Assembly: GCA_023213395.1 (NCBI GenBank) | Contig: CM041465.1 | Span: 192,889,741 to 192,953,740 of the forward strand | Source: Cycas panzhihuaensis | Lineage: Eukaryota; Cycadophyta | Reading direction: 5' to 3' | DNA length: 64,000 nucleotides | Shown here: one piece after another, positions 35,401 to 44,965 of the stretch | Position numbering within the stretch: position 1 is the stretch's first letter | Layout: each line of letters starts with the position of its first letter | Notes under the pieces: model-generated | Databases searched by the model: none | What the model was told of the DNA's origin: nothing | Seen by the model: the letters and a program-made list of their open reading frames with translations, nothing else | Program-made: the position numbers and the translations under genes

Positions 35401-36690
35401 CAAAAGATTCTTCTTCACTCATAGTATAAAGAAAATATTGCCTGTTCACTAAATTTTCTCATCAATTTTTATGGCAATTTGGTCTATCCTTTTTATATAC
35501 AAGGGAAAGTTATCCCCTAATTCTATAGATTTGTTAAGATCATATAGTTTAAGGATTTCAAACCATTCTTCAATTCTAGTCATGTGATGTGAGGCTCCTG
35601 AGTAAATATACCAATTTTCTGATGCACTAAGACTTGCTACTAATGTTGTTATGAAGCCAGTTTCATCTTCTTCCTTTATTGAGCCTCATTCTCTGCTGTA
35701 GTTTTTGGACGCTTGTTTGCATTTTTGAATTTTAGCTCGTCTCTAATAACATTAGTAGGGATAGTGACATGTTTGTTTGTAATGATAGCAGACATAAAAA
35801 ACTCTACAACTACTTGAAAAATGACCTGATTTAGTATAATTAAAATAAATTCTAGCATCACATGGAGGATTAATAATAACTCTTTCTCATCCCCTTCCTT
35901 TAGTCCAATGACCTCTATAGCCAGTTATTGTTCTTCCTCGTATTCTAAGATTATACTAACCTCACCCTCGACCTCCCAAGTGAAGTTTGGTGATAAGTGC
36001 TTCTTTGACTTCGATATCTTCTTCATATCTCTGGTTCCTTTAGTCTTAATTGAGCATGTGACCTGTAAGAACATCAAAGATTATTGTAGTAGTTTGTCCT
36101 CCTCTTGTCAACATGTTAACCATGTTATTAAATAATTTTGGCAACTTATTAAGTACAAGATGTATTAATTTAGTGTTAGTTACTTTGTCTCCAACTATGA
36201 GGAGAGCATTTTTTATATTGGTCAATTTAGCTATAAATTTAGATATTGCCTAACCCTCTTTTATTCTAAGTTTATAGAGTTCCTCTCTGAGAGCAACAAT
36301 TCTGGCTTCATTTTTCTAACTAAACATGGAGGATATTATCTTCCAGATTTTATGAGCATTTTCAATGCCATCTACATAAACTAGTAGGGAATCAAAAATT
36401 AAAAGTTTTAGAATAGATACATCAACATTATTCTTTTCTTCCTAATTCAATAAATCAACTATATCAGAGGGTTGTTTTTCATCACTAGTGGTGATTTTCT
36501 AGGCATGCTTAGCTCTTAAGAGAACCTCAATCTTGATTTTCCAAATACTAAAATTTAGTTCAGTCAATTTTTCAGCTTCAAGTAATGATACAATAGAGGA
36601 GGTCATGAGGAGATGATGATTAAGTAGAAAATTGTCTGAAAGATTAAGTAGTAGGGCTATATGGCTAAACAATGTATGGAAACGTATCAT
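32490..36690 (-). pseudogene. gag-pol polyprotein of element H
   Basis: Gag starts at or near 36690; L-T-E-L-N-F-S-I-W-K is typical of the copia gag N-terminus. A decayed zinc knuckle (Y-F-N-Y-T-K-S-G-H-F-S-S-S-C) lies near 35800-35850. Protease W-Y-I-Y-S-G-A-S-H-H-M is near 35590-35625 (expected D-S-G-A-S). The pre-integrase block Y-G-H-I-S-H-D-R-L is near 35130-35160. Integrase runs about 35020-34290, with [14 protein letters not shown] and [10 protein letters not shown] all visible. Its C-terminal part is open at 34288-34509 (L-R-V-F-G-Y-K). RT runs from about 34000 to 33000, and RNase H to about 32490. About 1,400 codons, a usual copia size. Scattered stops (mostly TAG/TAA for Gln or Trp) make it inactive. 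Confidence 0.9.
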
Positions 36691-37319
36691 TTTTTGTAGG
36701 TGTATGGAATTAATAAAAAAAGGAATCTAAAATGAATTTCTCATTGAGAGGAGTCCAGATGTACAATTATTTTTCTTAGTTGAAGTCTATATTGATCAAA
36801 ATCTAAGGTTGAAGCTCTAATTTGTAACTAGGGCTAAAAATGAAAAATGATTCAAATAAAAAATATAGACTAAATCTACCTCTGAACTTAGTATCAAAAG
36901 TTCTACATCAAATAGAGGAATAGATTGAAGTAGATATTTCCCATTCTGAGTGAGCCGTATAGAAGAAACAAGTTGATTTCTTTAAAAACCTATGCCCTTG
37001 TAAAATGACCTAAAACCATATCAAAATGGAGTCAAATCACTTCATGCCTTTGAGAAGAAATGATGGTCATACCAAGATGAGCTTGTTGGTGAAATTTGGG
37101 CTTAATTTAAGTACTTTGATTTTTTGGTCCATACTATGTTTGTATATAGGAATTTAATAAGATTCGTCTTCTGGAAATGACTTGTCCTTCAGTTTGATTA
37201 TTCTCCCTAATAATTTGATTCTATGGATTTACTTTTGTCAATTTCTTTTAGAAAACCCTAATGGACTCCTCCTTCAAATTTAAATAATAAATTAATTCTT
37301 GACCAAATAGTCACAGCCC
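36691..37319 (-). other. Leader of H
   Basis: About 630 bp between the primer-binding site and gag with no coding sense. Confidence 0.7.
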
Positions 37320-37331
37320 GCTCTTATACCA
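37320..37331 (-). promoter_or_regulatory. Primer-binding site of H
   Basis: The minus strand reads TGGTATAAGAGC, 11 of 12 to the initiator-Met complement, abutting the 5' LTR. Confidence 0.9.
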
Positions 37332-37528
37332 TGAAAGAAGAATTCTCTCTAATGCTTTATTGATCATTGTAAGTCTATAAATATATTATAAAGAGCACAT
37401 GACAAATAGTAATCACTTAATGAGATTATGCCATTTGTCACTCAAATGGAGAAAGGGGAATGTGATACATGACCCTTATAAAGTACTTTGGGAACATTAA
37501 ATATCCTAAATAAAACATTACTTTTATA
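37332..37528 (-). repeat. 5' LTR of H
   Basis: 197 bp, paired with 32267-32464 and followed by the target duplication GAATA. Confidence 0.92.
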
Positions 37529-37533
37529 GAATA
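37529..37533. repeat. Target-site duplication of H (right)
   Basis: GAATA, identical to 32262-32266. Confidence 0.92.
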
Positions 37534-39396
37534 AAGGCACTCCTCATAATAAAAGAAGTTTTAACAAAGATAACTCTCAAAATAAACTACCCATAAAAGG
37601 AGAAGGACCCAAGAAAACTATTAACATGGTGGAAGCTTCTAAAGCCTCTACTTGCACTAAATCTCAAGACTTTGACACTCTATCTAAGGATAAGTCTTTA
37701 GACACTCCCCCTCAATCACCCATTAGACCTATACGTTTTAGGTCTATTCTATAATTAACCAAAGAGAGATCTTACTCACTCATAGAAGAACTAAAGACTA
37801 TCCCCATTGGAATCTAAGTTATGGATCTTCTAAGAAGTTGGACCTACTAAATGCAACTTCTCTTAGATAATTTAGGGGTTTTTAGACCTACTTCTCTTAG
37901 TAACCCTATTATTGTCTTCGATCCCAACCTTTTACAAGATGAAGAAAAAAGAAATCATAACAAAACCACCCCTTTTATATTAAGATAATAAAATATGACA
38001 TTAAGATCAAAATGCATGTTGTCGATGAAGGATCTTCTATTAACATGATCCCATTATGACTCTTGGAAGATTTAGAAATCTTAGTCTATGAATCAATTGA
38101 TTAGGTCTGTTAAGGCTATGATAAAAACTAGAAAAGCCTAATAGGCCAAGTAACCCTTTCTCTTACATTAGAAAGCAAAATTATTATGGCTAAAGATTCC
38201 ATCATTAACTTTGAATTTAAATTTAATGTACTTCTTAGTTGACCTTGGATTAGTCAAATGTTAGTAGTCTATTCTTCTTTATTTGGTAAACTTAAGTTTA
38301 TCCTTGATAAAGAACTAAAGGTTGTCAAATGTAAGAATAAACATATGCAAAAAATTGTCCCACTAGTTCAAACAATCTAAGAGAAAGGTGAATCATCTTC
38401 TCTTCCTACTTCTTTAGGCTTTGAGTAATATTTTGATGCTAATTTTCCATTTCAAACTAACCTTGAAGAAACCAAACCAATTTTAATGATCATTACCACT
38501 AAGCAATCCAAACTATCTATTAATAGCATGGTATCTCAAGTTAATCCACCATCCTAATTCTATCTTTTATCATAATTAGATTGGTCCTTCCCTATTCAAA
38601 ATTCCATACAAATGACACCTTCCCTTATTGATGTTATTCATCCAACACCAACTTAATAACTTAAATAATTGATATAAGGGAGCCACTTTCTACTCATCTA
38701 TTTTTGAAGACTATTTTTCACTTAGATCATTTCGATAATGATGAAGAAATTCTCAAACATTTAGCAGGATCCTCTTCTAATTTACCTCCTAATCATCATA
38801 AATTAGGATTTGCTAAGTGTATCTATTTAGACCTTTCATTATCATCTTGTGATCACCAAGCTTTCCCTTTTTATTTACCTCTCAATCCAACTCCCTCATA
38901 TTTTGAAGAAGGAAATATGATGCTTATTGAAGATACCGTAGATATTAATATTAGAATATAAGAACAACCTAAAATAATTAAAGTTGGCACTAGTTGTTCA
39001 CCCACTAAAATTGAGTAACTACACAGTCTTTTTATTGAATTCTCTTCTATCTTTGCATGGGATTATTCTAACATAAAAGGCCTTCAACTTGATATAACAT
39101 TACAACTTCACTTGGCAAGGTTTCTAATATCATCCCTATTACAAACAAGAATGGTTCTATTAGGATATGCATTGACTTCTATGTAGTGATGTCTACTCTC
39201 AAAGATGACAGTGCTTTCATACATGAGATGTTTATAAGGTTTAGATCTCCCAATACACCATATCAAGCAAAGAAGGACTTGCTTATTCTTTTATTTTTGT
39301 GTTTTTTATCTACTTTTCGCTACTCTTCATACTATTCTTTCTAAAATATTGACATTAAGATTACATCAGATTCAAGTGTTCAAGATGAGGCTTCTT
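37534..39396 (+). pseudogene. Ty3/gypsy protease and start of RT (element I, right part)
   Basis: After H the gypsy frame resumes. Protease at about 38000-38330 shows V-V-D-E-G-S-S-I-N-M-I (expected D-x-G-S-S), then L-I-G-Q-V-T-L, F-N-V-L-L and P-W-I. This is the arrangement of non-chromovirus (Tat/Athila) gypsy proteases. An open linker is at 38704-38961. The segment I-I-K-V-G-T-S-C-S-P-T (near 38975-39010) is followed by F-S-S-I-F-A-W-D-Y-S near 39040-39075, the conserved lead-in to the Tat RT. The first RT blocks (I-I-P-I-T-N-K-N-G-S-I-R, then C-I-D-F) are at about 39129-39180. RT then breaks off into an LTR of family G at about 39397. Frameshifts and stops are common. Confidence 0.78.
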
Positions 39397-39787
39397 TCTC
39401 AGTAGAAATAGTCATCACTCCAGTCCCACCTTCCAACCAGGGGAACACACTTCATTTTCTTCAATTTACACATGTGGGTGCTCAACATATGTAGGTAAGT
39501 TAAGGTAAGTTTAATATTAATTTGACTTAAGTTATGATTATTTTATTGTTATTTGAATTTCAAGGGTTGAGGAGTTTCCTTCCTCCCCCAAACTATATAA
39601 TTTGAGGGGTGTGCAACCCTAGTGTCTTTAGATACTGCCTTTAATATTGAATATTTGCAACTCTCTTCACAATATGGATTAAATACAATGGCTCTCATGA
39701 TTGTGCAACAATAATCTATTGATGTATTGAAGTTTTGATTATCTCTTTTATGTTCTGCCCTGTTCTCCTTGCATTTTATTTCCTTCA
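39397..39787 (+). repeat. LTR of family G, plus orientation (391 bp)
   Basis: It aligns along its length with the reverse complement of 41289-41679, the same 391 bp and roughly 85-90% identical by eye. Its first about 15 bases are eroded. It ends CCTTCA, then two bases, then a decayed primer-binding site at 39790, so it acts as a 5' LTR facing right. The left edge cuts gypsy I's RT. No target duplication found. Confidence 0.8.
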
Positions 39788-39789
39788 TT

Positions 39790-39801
39790 AGGTATCAAAT
39801 C
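39790..39801 (+). promoter_or_regulatory. Decayed primer-binding site of the left G LTR
   Basis: AGGTATCAAATC aligns to TGGTATCAGAGC at 8-9 of 12 positions, at the expected two-base distance from the LTR. Confidence 0.6.
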
Positions 39802-41274
39802 TAACAATTGCTGGCCTACTAAAGTTTTTTTAAGAAGAGCAACAAGATTTACTGGCATTCTATAGTAGATCTACTTATAAGCAAGAAATATTGGTTATAT
39901 TCATTTTCTAAAAACTTTTCAGCAGTTTCTTATATTTTTATTAGAGATTTGAGTATTCTTGAAGATATACTTGTGCTATAATAAAGATATTTTAGATTAT
40001 TTCTAGATTTACGCAGATGCACAATTGAAAAATAGTAAACATCAAGATTTTATTACTCTACAAGAGGTTTATCAATATTTTTTATATATTTCGGTCATAT
40101 ATTTGATATTTTTCAAGTATATTTCATCTTTTTATCCAATACTTTTTCAGATCTACATAGGATTTCAGTTGTAAGTAATCTTTATTTAAGTTTTCTCTAG
40201 AGATTTCATCTGCATGCAATATTTATATAAGTTTTACTCCAAGTCTACTTATTTTATTAAGTATTTCACCATTTTCTACTATTTTTTTTCAGATCTACTA
40301 TATATATTTTTAGATCTACTTATTTTAGCAATTATTTCACTATTTTCTGGTATATTTATTTCAGATCTACAATATTAGCTACAGATCTACCATATTTACT
40401 TTAAATCTGTAATATTCATTCAAATTTTTTTAGATCTACTATATACTTTTTTAGATCTACTTATTTTTTCACTATTTTCTGGTTTAGTTATTTCAGATCT
40501 GTAATATTTTATTTAGATATGCAATATTGGCTACATATCAGCCATACTTACTTCAGATCTATAATATTTATTAAAGTTTTCTTTCAGATTTACTTATTTT
40601 ATCATATATTTGATAATTGTTTCAAGTTCTTCTTTCAGATCTATAAATTTTTTGGGTGCATATTCAACCCAATAAGCTTTCTAGATAAGCATATACAACA
40701 GATCTGTCTACTAGAGAATGTGTTTGAAAGTTTGAAGAAGTCTGCTACAGTTGTTTACTAGGTTCTTCATACTTATTTTTTTAGATCTAAAACATATATT
40801 TCTCATTTCTGTGATATATCTGCTTCACATATTTTAAAAATTTTCAAATACAAATACATATATATTTTTTCTAATATACTCTCTTCAAAATATTTAAAAA
40901 ATTTCTTAGTTCATTATGGTTTTTTTGTATGGCTATATCCTTTTATTAAATATTTTTTACTGTTATTATTTGAAGAATTTTTTGTGAAACCTTAAAGTAT
41001 ATTTGAAATATTTCAATCACAATACTCATCTTTTAAGTTTTGTATATATGTATATATTTCTTAAATATTTTCTCCTTTTGCTCCATTTGCTGATGAGCCA
41101 AATCTCTCTTTTACAACCAGTTGAAAGGCTAAAAACACAAAAATAGCCATACGAATCAAGTTTTATTTTTGTCAAGCTATCTTTGTTGTTGTTGGTAGAA
41201 TATTTTTTAAACAACAAATTACTATTCCGGTGGCCTAGTCAGCTACAAAGCTTCAACTTCTAAGGTGACTACTT
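39802..41274. other. AGATCT-rich DNA between inverted G LTRs
   Basis: Very AT-rich, with the motif CAGATCTAC and variants scattered through about 39870-40800. A tandem unit of about 132 bp, marked by CACTATTTTCTGG at 40338 and 40470, covers roughly 40270-40570. No gag or pol could be read on either strand. It is probably leader sequence from one or two G-family elements, or a rearranged interior. Confidence 0.55.
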
Positions 41275-41286
41275 GCTCTGATACCA
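41275..41286 (-). promoter_or_regulatory. Perfect primer-binding site beside the right G LTR
   Basis: The minus strand reads TGGTATCAGAGC, 12 of 12 to the initiator-Met complement, two bases from the LTR. Confidence 0.9.
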
Positions 41287-41288
41287 AA

Positions 41289-41679
41289 TGAAGGAAATAA
41301 AATGTAAGGAGAAGAGGCTAGAACATAAAAGAGATAGCCAAAACTTCAATAAATCAATAGCTCATTATTGCATAATCATGAGAGCCATTGTATTCAATCC
41401 ATATTGTGAAGAGAGTTACAAATGTCCAATATTGAAGGCGGTATCTAAAGACACTAGGGTTGCACACCCCTCAAATTATATAGTTTAGGGGAGGAGGGAA
41501 ACTCCTCAACCCCTGAAATTCAAGTAATAATAAAATAATGTAAACTTAACTCAAATTAATATTAACTTACCTTAAATTTACCTACACATGTTAAGAACCC
41601 ACATGTGTAAATCGATAAAGATGAGGTGTGTGCTCCTAGTTGGAAGGTGGGAGTGGAGTGATGACTATTAACTCCAACA
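41289..41679 (-). repeat. LTR of family G, minus orientation (391 bp)
   Basis: On the minus strand it begins TGTTGGAGTT and ends CCTTCA. It is flanked by a perfect primer-binding site on its left and a purine tract (minus AATGAGGGGAG, 41680-41690) on its right, so it has the signals of both a 5' and a 3' LTR. Its middle, including a GAGGGGTGTGCAACCC-like segment, is related to the F LTRs. Confidence 0.85.
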
Positions 41680-41690
41680 CTCCCCTCATT
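41680..41690 (-). promoter_or_regulatory. Polypurine tract beside the right G LTR
   Basis: The minus strand reads AATGAGGGGAG directly before the LTR start TGTTGG. Confidence 0.7.
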
Positions 41691-42079
41691 TATATTTCTA
41701 TCCAAAATCATAAAAAATCCCTTAAGTTATCCTTTTAACTTTTTCTAGATCTTATTTAATGAGGAGACTAGAATTAGAAGGTGGAATTGATCTTCTCGAT
41801 ATCATGGCTAATCTTTTATTGGGTGGAATATAGGATGTTTCTTTTTTACCTATGTATTATCTAGCTATCATTATTGTGTGGACTTCTTTTATCTTTTGTG
41901 CCTTATTGTGCTATCATTGTTTATCACCTTTTCTAGAGTTAGTGATTCAAACCATCAGATGTCATCATATATATCATCTTAAAGGTTGCTTACGTAGAAT
42001 AGTAAGGAATATTTAGCCTTGACATTAATCTTAAGATGCAATCTTTTAAATTTTTCTATAGATTGTCCTACTAGATTTC
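41691..42079 (-). other. Possible interior of a G-family element, left of E
   Basis: On the minus strand a weak UBN2/gag-like stretch can be imagined near 41940-42075 (a Y-D-D-I pattern followed by an E-S-L-T-L-E-K pattern). It is too decayed to be certain. Element E interrupts it at 42080. Confidence 0.3.
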
Positions 42080-42381
42080 TGTTAGGTGAAGGATCTAGTT
42101 GCCACAATCCATTACACTAAAGAAATGCCATATAATAAGATCAAAATAGAGAGAACAAGATTACGAGCAAAAATAGGAGGTGAGAATTATGACTCTCCCT
42201 TTCACATTCAGCCCTATATATCAAAGGATATACATTAGGTTTTTCAAATGAGTTTTTTGCCTAATGACATAATCCTAAAATTATACTTAAATGTAAATGA
42301 TATTACATTTAACTATATGACTTAACTAACCTAAAGTCAACTTTATATAATTAATTTAATGACCTTAATACATTAACATCT
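42080..42381 (-). repeat. 3' LTR of E
   Basis: 302 bp, paired with 54960-55261. The polypurine tract follows on its right. Confidence 0.88.
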
Positions 42382-42387
42382 ATTAAT

Positions 42388-42396
42388 CCCCCCCTC
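42388..42396 (-). promoter_or_regulatory. Polypurine tract of E
   Basis: The minus strand reads a GAGGGGGGG-type run a few bases from the 3' LTR. Confidence 0.75.
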
Positions 42397-42504
42397 ATAG
42401 TGGTAAAAAGTCATTATAATAAAATCTATTCTATGAGGTCTTCATTTAAGCCTTTTTATTACATTAATGCTTTTGTAGAAAAACCCTCATAGAAAATTAA
42501 AACC

Positions 42505-42837
42505 TGATACCAAATAAAGGCATATGACGGAGAGCATAGCGGAGCAGGAAACATAAACAACTTAATCCATAGTGTAAATCATATAAAACAACATTTGTAT
42601 GAACCCATGATCACTGAAAGTAAATCAAATATCCTTGAAGAGGTGGTGTTGATGAACACCAAGGTATAGACCCTATGAGATATATACTTTTGAGGGAGGA
42701 GGTAAACCTCCTCAATCTCTAATTCAAAATAATATAAAATAATATACAACATTAAATATCAACTTACCTAACTTACCATTAAGGTTTATGCACTGCATAT
42801 TCTAATGTGGGGTCATGTGATAAATGTTAACCCAATA
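42505..42837 (-). repeat. 3' LTR of F
   Basis: On the plus strand it starts TGATACCAAATAAAGG and ends ACCCAATA. The first 10 bases equal the two-base spacer plus eight bases of a primer-binding site, although this is the 3' copy. Confidence 0.82.
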
Positions 42838-42850
42838 TTCTCCCTCTTAA
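42838..42850 (-). promoter_or_regulatory. Polypurine tract of F
   Basis: The minus strand reads TTAAGAGGGAGAA adjoining the LTR start. Confidence 0.75.
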
Positions 42851-43199
42851 TAGTCATCACGTACATCTTTATCTTCTCCTTGAACTTGTGATACTTGTAC
42901 TTGAGGAAGACTTTGAATACTTGTCCTTTAGCTTTATTATTATTTATGAAGTTGTTATTAACTCACCTTATCATCCTTTCAGTGATGTATGTCTGTTTAG
43001 TATTGTATAGTTCAAATAATCTCTAAGTAAGTATGACTTGCTTCAAATGGGGATGAGTGGTTGCATATTTGACTTTATCTTTTAGAATCTTTATTTTATA
43101 AGTAGCGATCATGTCGAAGGATTTCTCCCCCTTAAATGAATGATCATCTTCATGTACACCAATGTGATTATTTATTTGTGGACAATACAAACTGACATG

Positions 43200-44616
43200 G
43201 GGGAGAAAAACATCCTAAATATGTTTTGCGGGTGAAAGAACACTGTAATAACCTGGGTTGAGAGGGTGAATGATACGGGATGTGTCTTTAGATCAGAGGT
43301 GGTAAACGGCCCATCCCATACCCACTTAAGAAAGGGGAATGCTAACTAAGCATCTCCCCCCCACAAGAGGGACACGACCAGCTCACACCCCACCAAAAGG
43401 GAGGCTGCAACACAACCCTAACCGAAAGAAGGAGAACAGACAATCAAAACATCAAAGAGGAGAATTATCTAGCAACAATGGAAAAGACCGACAGCCGAAA
43501 TAAGAGGGAAATACATGAGAGGGAGACAAACATGGAAGGGGTGAAAATGAAAAAGATTGGGACATCGATTGAAAAGGTTGCGAGGGAATAAGATGAACGA
43601 GCATTGGGGAGAAAAGCATCTTAGATATGTGCTGAGGGTGAAAGAGCACTGTGACAACATGGGTTGAGAGGGTGAATGATACGGGACGTGTCTTTAGGTC
43701 AGAGGTGGTAAACAGACCATCCTGTGCCCACTTAGGAAAATTGAAATGCTAACAAAGCATCTGCCCCACCCCTAAGAGGGACACGACCATCTCACACCTA
43801 TCCGAAAGGAAGGCCACCACACACCCCCAATCGAAAGAAGAAAAATAAAGGGACCATCGAAACATCAAAGGTGAGAATTCACCAATAGTAATGGGAAAAA
43901 TCAACAGCCCAAACAAGAGGGAAACACATAAGGGATAGACAAACATGGAAGCGGGTGAAGGCAAACAAGACGATTGGGACTTCCGTCGAAAAGGGTGGGA
44001 GGGAAGAAGACAAATGGGCATCAGGGAGAAAAGCATCCCAAATATGTGTAGGGGGTGAAAGAGTGCCATGACACCATGGGTTGAGAGGCTAAATAATACA
44101 GGACATGTCTTCAGGTCAGAGGTGGTAAACGACCCGTCCTGTGCCCACTTAAGAAAAGTGAAATGCTAACAAAGAGGGACACAACCAGCTCACACCCCAC
44201 CGAAAGGGAGGCCACAACACAACCCCAACAGAAAGAAGGAGAACAAATAATCAAAACATCAAAGAGGAGAATTGTCCAGCAACAATGGAAAAGACCGACA
44301 ATTAAAACAAGAGGGAAACGTATGAGAGGGAGATAAACATGGAAGGAGTGAAAATGAATAATAAGATTGGGACATCGGTGGAAAAGGATGCAAGGGAACA
44401 AGACAAATGAGCATCAGGGAGAAAAAGCATCCTAGATATATGCCGAGGGTGAAAGAGCACCATAACAACATGGGTTGAGAGGGTGAATGATATGGGACAT
44501 GTCTTTGGATCAGAGGTGGTAAACAACCCGTCCCGTGCTCACTTAGGAAAAGCGAAATGCTAACAAAGCATCTCCCCCACCCCCAAGAGGGACATGACCA
44601 TCTCACATTAGTATTT
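43200..44616 (-). repeat. Tandem array of about 400-bp units inside F (3.5 copies)
   Basis: The anchor GAGAAAA(A)GCATC recurs with its CATC at about 43211, 43617, 44034 and 44428, giving units of 406, 417 and 394 bp. Each unit also carries AGAGGTGGTAAAC, a GAGGGACACGACCA box and an AAACATGGAAG box. The array is visibly richer in G and C than its surroundings. Minus-strand open frames in it (up to 115 codons) repeat with the unit and match no family I know. They are Pro/Ser/Phe-rich and probably fortuitous. Confidence 0.92.
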
Positions 44617-44639
44617 TCAACACAAAAAGCCTACTCTGA

Positions 44640-44965
44640 CATTTGTCTCATATATACAACATCATCATAGTTAAACTCATTCACATTGAGGGTTTCTACC
44701 CCATAAATAGATTCTAAGGTATCCCATATAGATTTGGATGTGGTCATTTCATAAACACTAAAAATACATTGTCATCAATGGTACAAAATTAATATGGCTA
44801 AGGCCTCATTGTCTTTTTTTATATCTTCTTTAATATTTGGTTCATATCCATATTTTATATATTTCTAAAGGTCATTTACAATAAAGTAAGTTTGTATTAT
44901 TTTACTCCATCATTGAAAATCATGTCTGCCAAATATAGGAAATCTTATTTTACTTAGATTCACTG
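44640..44965 (-). pseudogene. N-terminal copia gag fragment of F
   Basis: On the minus strand it reads roughly K-I-R-F-P-I-F-G-R-H-D-F-Q, a stretch with N-E-A-L-A-I-L-I, then E-M-T-T-S-K-S-I-W-D-T-L-E-S. This is the typical start of plant copia gag (DUF4219/UBN2 type), where a F/Y-x-x-W region is followed by an A-x-x-x-I-x-x-A/C block and T-S-K-E-x-W. The frame runs into the tandem array at 44616 and does not continue as gag. A Trp codon and others have become stops. It shows that F derives from a copia element. Confidence 0.75.

Larger units (their letters stand above)
32267..37528 (-). mobile_element. Copia retrotransposon H, full length (5,262 bp)
   Basis: Minus-strand copia element with 197/198-bp LTRs (about 88% identical by hand count), a primer-binding site, gag-pol in normal order, a polypurine tract and a perfect 5-bp target duplication GAATA. 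It sits inside the gag-to-protease region of gypsy I; removing it restores I's continuity. LTR length and sequence differ from the B/D/E families, so it is a separate copia lineage. Its pol is the easiest to read in the window but still has multiple stops. Confidence 0.95.

Noticed and set aside
43452-44606. Several minus-strand open frames of 63-115 codons
   Set aside because: They recur with the roughly 400-bp tandem unit, overlap one another in different frames and match no family. They are by-products of the G+C-richer repeat.
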